In this document: positions 61,260-64,000 of the stretch, one piece after another
Numbering within the stretch: position 1 is the first letter of the stretch
Layout: each line of letters starts with the position of its first letter
Assembly: GCA_034931985.1 (NCBI GenBank)
Contig: JAYGHB010000107.1
Coordinates: 1 to 64,000, forward strand
DNA: 64,000 nucleotides
Source of the DNA: Halotia wernerae
Lineage (GTDB): Bacteria; Cyanobacteriota; Cyanobacteriia; Cyanobacteriales; Nostocaceae
Direction: 5' to 3'
Notes under the pieces: generated by a model
The model's database searches: none
What the model saw: the letters and a program-made list of their open reading frames with translations, nothing else
What the model was told of the DNA's origin: nothing
Program-made: the position numbers and the translations under genes

Positions 61260-61577
61260 ATTCCTACACTTGAGCAAAAAACACAATGCTTCATTTTGTG
61301 CTGTTGCTTGACAAAATTGTATTTGCCCATAAGCCTTTAGGACTTACGCACGCTCTACCAATTCTTCTCTACGAGACGCTGCGCGTTGGCGGAAGCCTCT
61401 CGTAGAGAAGGCGTTCTTGGCATCTTGGCGGTTCGATAAATTAAGCTTTTTGTCCATTTTTGCGTAAGTCCTGGCCTTGTACGAGTAGATGAGCGTACAG
61501 GCAATGTCTTTCTCTTAGCGGGTGAAGAAAATATCATAGAGATATATCCCAATGGCAAATGGAGGTATGTAGTGTGA
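61260..61577 (+). pseudogene. DUF6888-like small gene split by a miniature element
   Basis: The 5' part reads IPTLEQKTQCFILCCCLTKL then YLPISL up to 61337. After the element at 61338-61473 it resumes LVRVDERTGNVFLLAGEENI then IEIYPNGKWRYVV and TGA at 61575. Joined at the duplicated GCCTT, the frame is continuous. The family is the small protein usually found just before DUF6887 genes in cyanobacteria (from memory). The start codon is unclear: ATT at 61257 or 61260 follows a GAGGA ribosome site where ATG is expected. Confidence 0.7.
61338..61473. mobile_element. Miniature inverted-repeat element (136 bp)
   Basis: TAGGACTTACGCA at the left and TGCGTAAGTCCTG at the right are near-perfect inverted ends (12 of 12 for AGGACTTACGCA). 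GCCTT flanks both sides (61333-61337 and 61474-61478), a 5-base target duplication. Inside is the palindrome CTCTACGAGACGC...CTCTCGTAGAGAAGG. No coding capacity. Confidence 0.82.
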
Positions 61578-61801
61578 GTAAGCCTAACTTTCAAGCAATG
61601 AGTATAAAAGAGCTACATACCTATGTTTTGGCACATCGAGAAGATATAGAAGCATTCCATACTTACGTGGACAAACTACACGCACAAGCAAACTGGATTG
61701 AAATGCCACCCTTGGAATCTTTAGATAACTTGCAAAATTATCCTGAATTTCTGGAAAAGGTGAGCAACCATTCTGAGTCTAAGGATAGCGATCACTTGTA
61801 A
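61574..61801 (+). CDS. DUF6887-like small protein
   Basis: A 75-residue protein starting at GTG 61574 (MSKPNFQAMSIKELHTYVLA), with GGAGG nine bases before and a 4-base overlap (GTGA) with the stop of the upstream small gene. HREDIEAFHTYVDKLHAQAN follows, then an acidic tail. Such two-gene cassettes are very frequent in cyanobacteria and look like toxin-antitoxin pairs, but no function is established to my knowledge. Its partner is interrupted. Confidence 0.75.
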   Translation: MSKPNFQAMSIKELHTYVLAHREDIEAFHTYVDKLHAQANWIEMPPLESLDNLQNYPEFLEKVSNHSESKDSDHL

Positions 61802-61988
61802 TATTTTAACGAGAGCGATCAGGACTAAATGTTTTCATTTCATTCCATAAATAAATTTAGGGGCTTGGGACCACTGCTCTTTTTCTTTCTTTTGCCTTTT
61901 TACTTTTTACTTTTGCCTTGTTTGGTCATTAAATCAAAAAAGAATAGATATGAGTAGTTATACTAATTCGTAATTCGTAATAAAAGAT

Positions 61989-62420
61989 TTATAAATATTC
62001 AAAAAAAACTTCTGGCACTAATCTAAATTCTCCAGATTTGAAACGAGCAATATCTATCCAAAGTGCCTTGTGTTTATGAGTTTCTGACTCAGAAAATATT
62101 AAGCTTTCCAGTTGATAAAACTTGGAATTAGCAAAATCGCATTGATAAAGTTGAATAATTTCATGTCCTTGCCTACCATTAAATGTAAACAAATTTTCGA
62201 TACAACCCAAATAGCGAATGTTCGTTAAGTCTGCTTGAATTTCTTCTTGAAATTCCCGTTCTAAAGCTGCGCGGCTAGTTTCGCCAAAGTCAACACCACC
62301 ACCCAAAGCACGATAAAATGTTTCTTGTTTCACGGGATCGTAACCTTCAGAAACAAAGATGCGAACGCCATCTCTAATCAGCCCCAAGGCTAACACCCGA
62401 ATTTCACCCGGTTTGTTCAT
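61989..62420 (-). CDS. Nudix hydrolase
   Basis: A 143-residue protein with a full Nudix box, GGGVDFGETSRAALEREFQEEI (starting near residue 40; G-x5-E-x7-R-E-x2-E-E), which binds the metals that help hydrolyse a nucleoside diphosphate-X substrate. MNKPGEIRVLALGLIRDGVR is the N-terminal strand pair. The substrate is unknown. It lies 8 bases after a DUF3531-like gene and is probably co-transcribed with it. Confidence 0.92.
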   Translation of the reverse strand: MNKPGEIRVLALGLIRDGVRIFVSEGYDPVKQETFYRALGGGVDFGETSRAALEREFQEEIQADLTNIRYLGCIENLFTFNGRQGHEIIQLYQCDFANSKFYQLESLIFSESETHKHKALWIDIARFKSGEFRLVPEVFFEYL

Positions 62421-62428
62421 TTTTGTAA

Positions 62429-62899
62429 TTAATTGTCGTACATAGAGTAAGAACGGCTGTCGCTATCTTCGACAGGCCAGTCTTCATTTTCGCCGCCTAG
62501 GTATAATTCTTCAATAGTTACATATTCTTCACTTAGCTGTGTAAGGGCATTGATGAGAATATCAACAGCGATCGCATCACTAGTTCCCAAGTCAAACCAG
62601 CAACGCGCCCACTGTCCCTCATATTCAAACTCACCCATGTTGTGCATTAGTGCTAGCAAGCTTTTATCATACCCTTGTGGGTCATAATGGGTGTAGCTGA
62701 GATCAATTCCTGTTTCTTGGACTTGGAGATTTTCGGCATTAAATGCACCCAATTTACCCAAATAAAACCAGGAATTGAAAACTTCTTCTACATATTTCTT
62801 TTCACGCCCCGAAGGTATGGTGCTAAACTTCAGCCAAATCCATACATCAAATTGATTAAACTCGCGGAACTGAATTTGCATTTCGGTCAAATATCTCAA
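62429..62899 (-). CDS. DUF3531-like protein
   Basis: A conserved protein of cyanobacteria and plastids. QIQFREFNQFDVWIWLKFST, GREKKYVEEVFNSWFYLGKL and GQWARCWFDLGTSDAIAVDI are typical; the C-terminus is acidic. Function unknown. The frame starts at TTG 62899 with AGGGA six bases upstream; ATG 62881 (MQIQFREF) is where the conserved family usually begins. Confidence 0.8.
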   Translation of the reverse strand: MRYLTEMQIQFREFNQFDVWIWLKFSTIPSGREKKYVEEVFNSWFYLGKLGAFNAENLQVQETGIDLSYTHYDPQGYDKSLLALMHNMGEFEYEGQWARCWFDLGTSDAIAVDILINALTQLSEEYVTIEELYLGGENEDWPVEDSDSRSYSMYDN

Positions 62900-62997
62900 T
62901 TCTTTTCCCTGAAAACCAGCATATCAAAGTAGAGACTAGGGATTAGGGAATAGTTAGTTAAAGGATAACTAATAAATCACCCATGCCCTATGCCCAA

Positions 62998-63936
62998 TTA
63001 CCCACCTAAATTTTTTAGACCATTCATAGCACCACTACGTTCACTTTCAATTTGTTTCACCAAATTGGCTGGAAGTTGGGATTTTTTAGTCAAGGCTTTG
63101 TCAAAATTGACGATCGCTTCTTGAATCATTTGCTGGCTTTTTTCTTTTTTACCCTGTTCCTTCAGGATTTGAGCTTTGAGATAATAAATTTCTGGATTAT
63201 TAAATGTTGATTTTAAAGCACGGTTAGCATAATCCAGTGCCTGAGAGTACTGTTTTAAATCCCGATAAGCAAGGGCGATACCTCGATCAGCTAAATACTC
63301 AGGAGCCGCATTTGTCTCTAGCCGTTCAATTGCCTCATCGGGATTGGCAAAAGGCAGACTCACAGCTAACATCAAATCCATATAGCCTTTAACCAAATTC
63401 AATTCTGGATCTTTGGGAGAAATCGCTTCTGCTTTGTCTAAATATTGATAGACTTGCCGTAGCCTACTTAAAGCCTTTGGCGCTCCTTTGACTGTACCTT
63501 CACGGTTAAGAACAGTTGCCCCTTCAAAAAAATGACCGACAGCGGTGTATAAATTACCTCTTAGTGGATCCGCAGTAATCAGCTTTTCTCCGGTTTCTAG
63601 GGTTTTACGGCTGTAATTATCTAATGCAGTAAAATCCTGATAAGCGTATGCTAAAGATGCTCTCATAGCATACGCTAGAGGCTCATTTGACTCACTCGAT
63701 AGCGCTTCTTTCAAGTAACGCTCTGCCGCTGGATAGTCGCCCTGTTGGAAAACAGCTTTAAAAGCTGCTTCTGTTTTGTCGCCAATTTTATGAGGTTCTC
63801 TAGTCCGAAATGGATCACCAGCAAGAGATGGATTTACCCACAGATTAAGTGCGATCGCAGCTGTAAAAGTTATCTGAGCCAGTCTAGTGAGTCTAGAAAA
63901 CACCATTGGTTGGGAAATAGAAAACCATTCAATCAT
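62998..63936 (-). CDS. TPR-repeat protein with signal peptide (Sll0314-like)
   Basis: A 312-residue protein. After a signal-like segment (SRLTRLAQITFTAAIALNLW, ending near SLAGDP) come helical repeats, some clear TPRs: GDYPAAERYLKEALSSESNE, then KQYSQALDYANRALKSTFNN and EIYYLKAQILKEQGKKEKSQ. It should be periplasmic or lumenal and act as a protein-binding scaffold. The family is conserved in cyanobacteria without known function. M11 (MVFSRLTRLAQ) is an alternative start. Confidence 0.85.
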   Translation of the reverse strand: MIEWFSISQPMVFSRLTRLAQITFTAAIALNLWVNPSLAGDPFRTREPHKIGDKTEAAFKAVFQQGDYPAAERYLKEALSSESNEPLAYAMRASLAYAYQDFTALDNYSRKTLETGEKLITADPLRGNLYTAVGHFFEGATVLNREGTVKGAPKALSRLRQVYQYLDKAEAISPKDPELNLVKGYMDLMLAVSLPFANPDEAIERLETNAAPEYLADRGIALAYRDLKQYSQALDYANRALKSTFNNPEIYYLKAQILKEQGKKEKSQQMIQEAIVNFDKALTKKSQLPANLVKQIESERSGAMNGLKNLGG

Positions 63937-64000
63937 AGAATCCCTCAGAAAAATTGCGGTTAAAATAGTTGTATATGTTACTTGAGATCCAGAAAAATTC

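Noticed and set aside
1..64000. tRNA, rRNA and riboswitch genes
   Set aside because: I looked for tRNA-like cloverleaf ends, rRNA core sequences and common riboswitch cores and saw none I could support.

Overview
The window is chromosomal DNA of a filamentous, heterocyst-type cyanobacterium, most likely Nostoc or a close relative. The evidence is the very frequent GCGATCGC (HIP1) octamers, heptamer tandem repeats, the dense small palindromic repeats typical of Nostoc, a DevA-type ABC ATPase, and a complete-looking scytonemin locus. Scytonemin is the UV-A sunscreen of the cyanobacterial sheath.

Layout. (1) 1-8.6 kb holds a partial transposase, aldo/keto reductase and SUKH gene remnants, then ordinary genes: Dps, pirin, an aldo/keto reductase, a c6-type cytochrome, a coiled-coil protein, small membrane proteins and a methyltransferase. 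(2) 8.6-39.3 kb is the scytonemin region. A divergently read two-component system (AraC-type response regulator and triple-PAS histidine kinase) faces scyA across a 1.4 kb AT-rich gap. The gap carries two 49-bp direct repeats exactly 126 bp apart. Then follow scyABCDEF, eboABC, a glycosyltransferase, tyrA, a dsbA-like gene, an eboD/aroB-like gene, eboE, eboF, a fused trpEG, trpC, trpA, trpB, trpD and aroG. The aromatic genes make Trp and Tyr precursors; ScyABC build the tryptophan/tyrosine-derived monomer in the cytoplasm; Ebo proteins are thought to move it to the periplasm; ScyD, E and F are exported proteins that each end in a PEP-CTERM-like motif. aroG is split by a 248-249 bp element with terminal inverted repeats, and removing it exactly restores the frame. 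No tyrosinase-like gene lies between trpA and trpB.

(3) 39.4-56 kb is a CRISPR region. cas6 is followed by three mini-arrays, three different PIN-type toxin-antitoxin pairs, and five extra fragments of the cas6 3' end placed between them. Two of the arrays have near-identical leader-like DNA. Next are a membrane protein, and on the minus strand a type III-D-like effector operon: Cas10 with GGDD but no visible HD domain, Csx10, Csx19, four Cas7-like RAMP proteins and one or two small helical subunits. Degenerate repeats lie beyond cas10. No cas1 or cas2 is present.

(4) 56-64 kb is mixed: an orphan devA, an IS1-type transposase remnant carrying a nested 64-bp insertion, a luciferase-like monooxygenase, another transposase fragment, small cyanobacterial hypothetical genes, a two-gene pair (DUF6888/DUF6887-like) whose first gene is split by a 136-bp miniature element with a 5-bp target duplication, a Nudix hydrolase, a DUF3531-like protein and a TPR protein.

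The most unusual structure is the repeated unit of CRISPR repeat, cas6-tail fragment and toxin-antitoxin pair at 40.9-45.1 kb. All family assignments come from reading the protein sequences and from memory of the families; no database search was possible.
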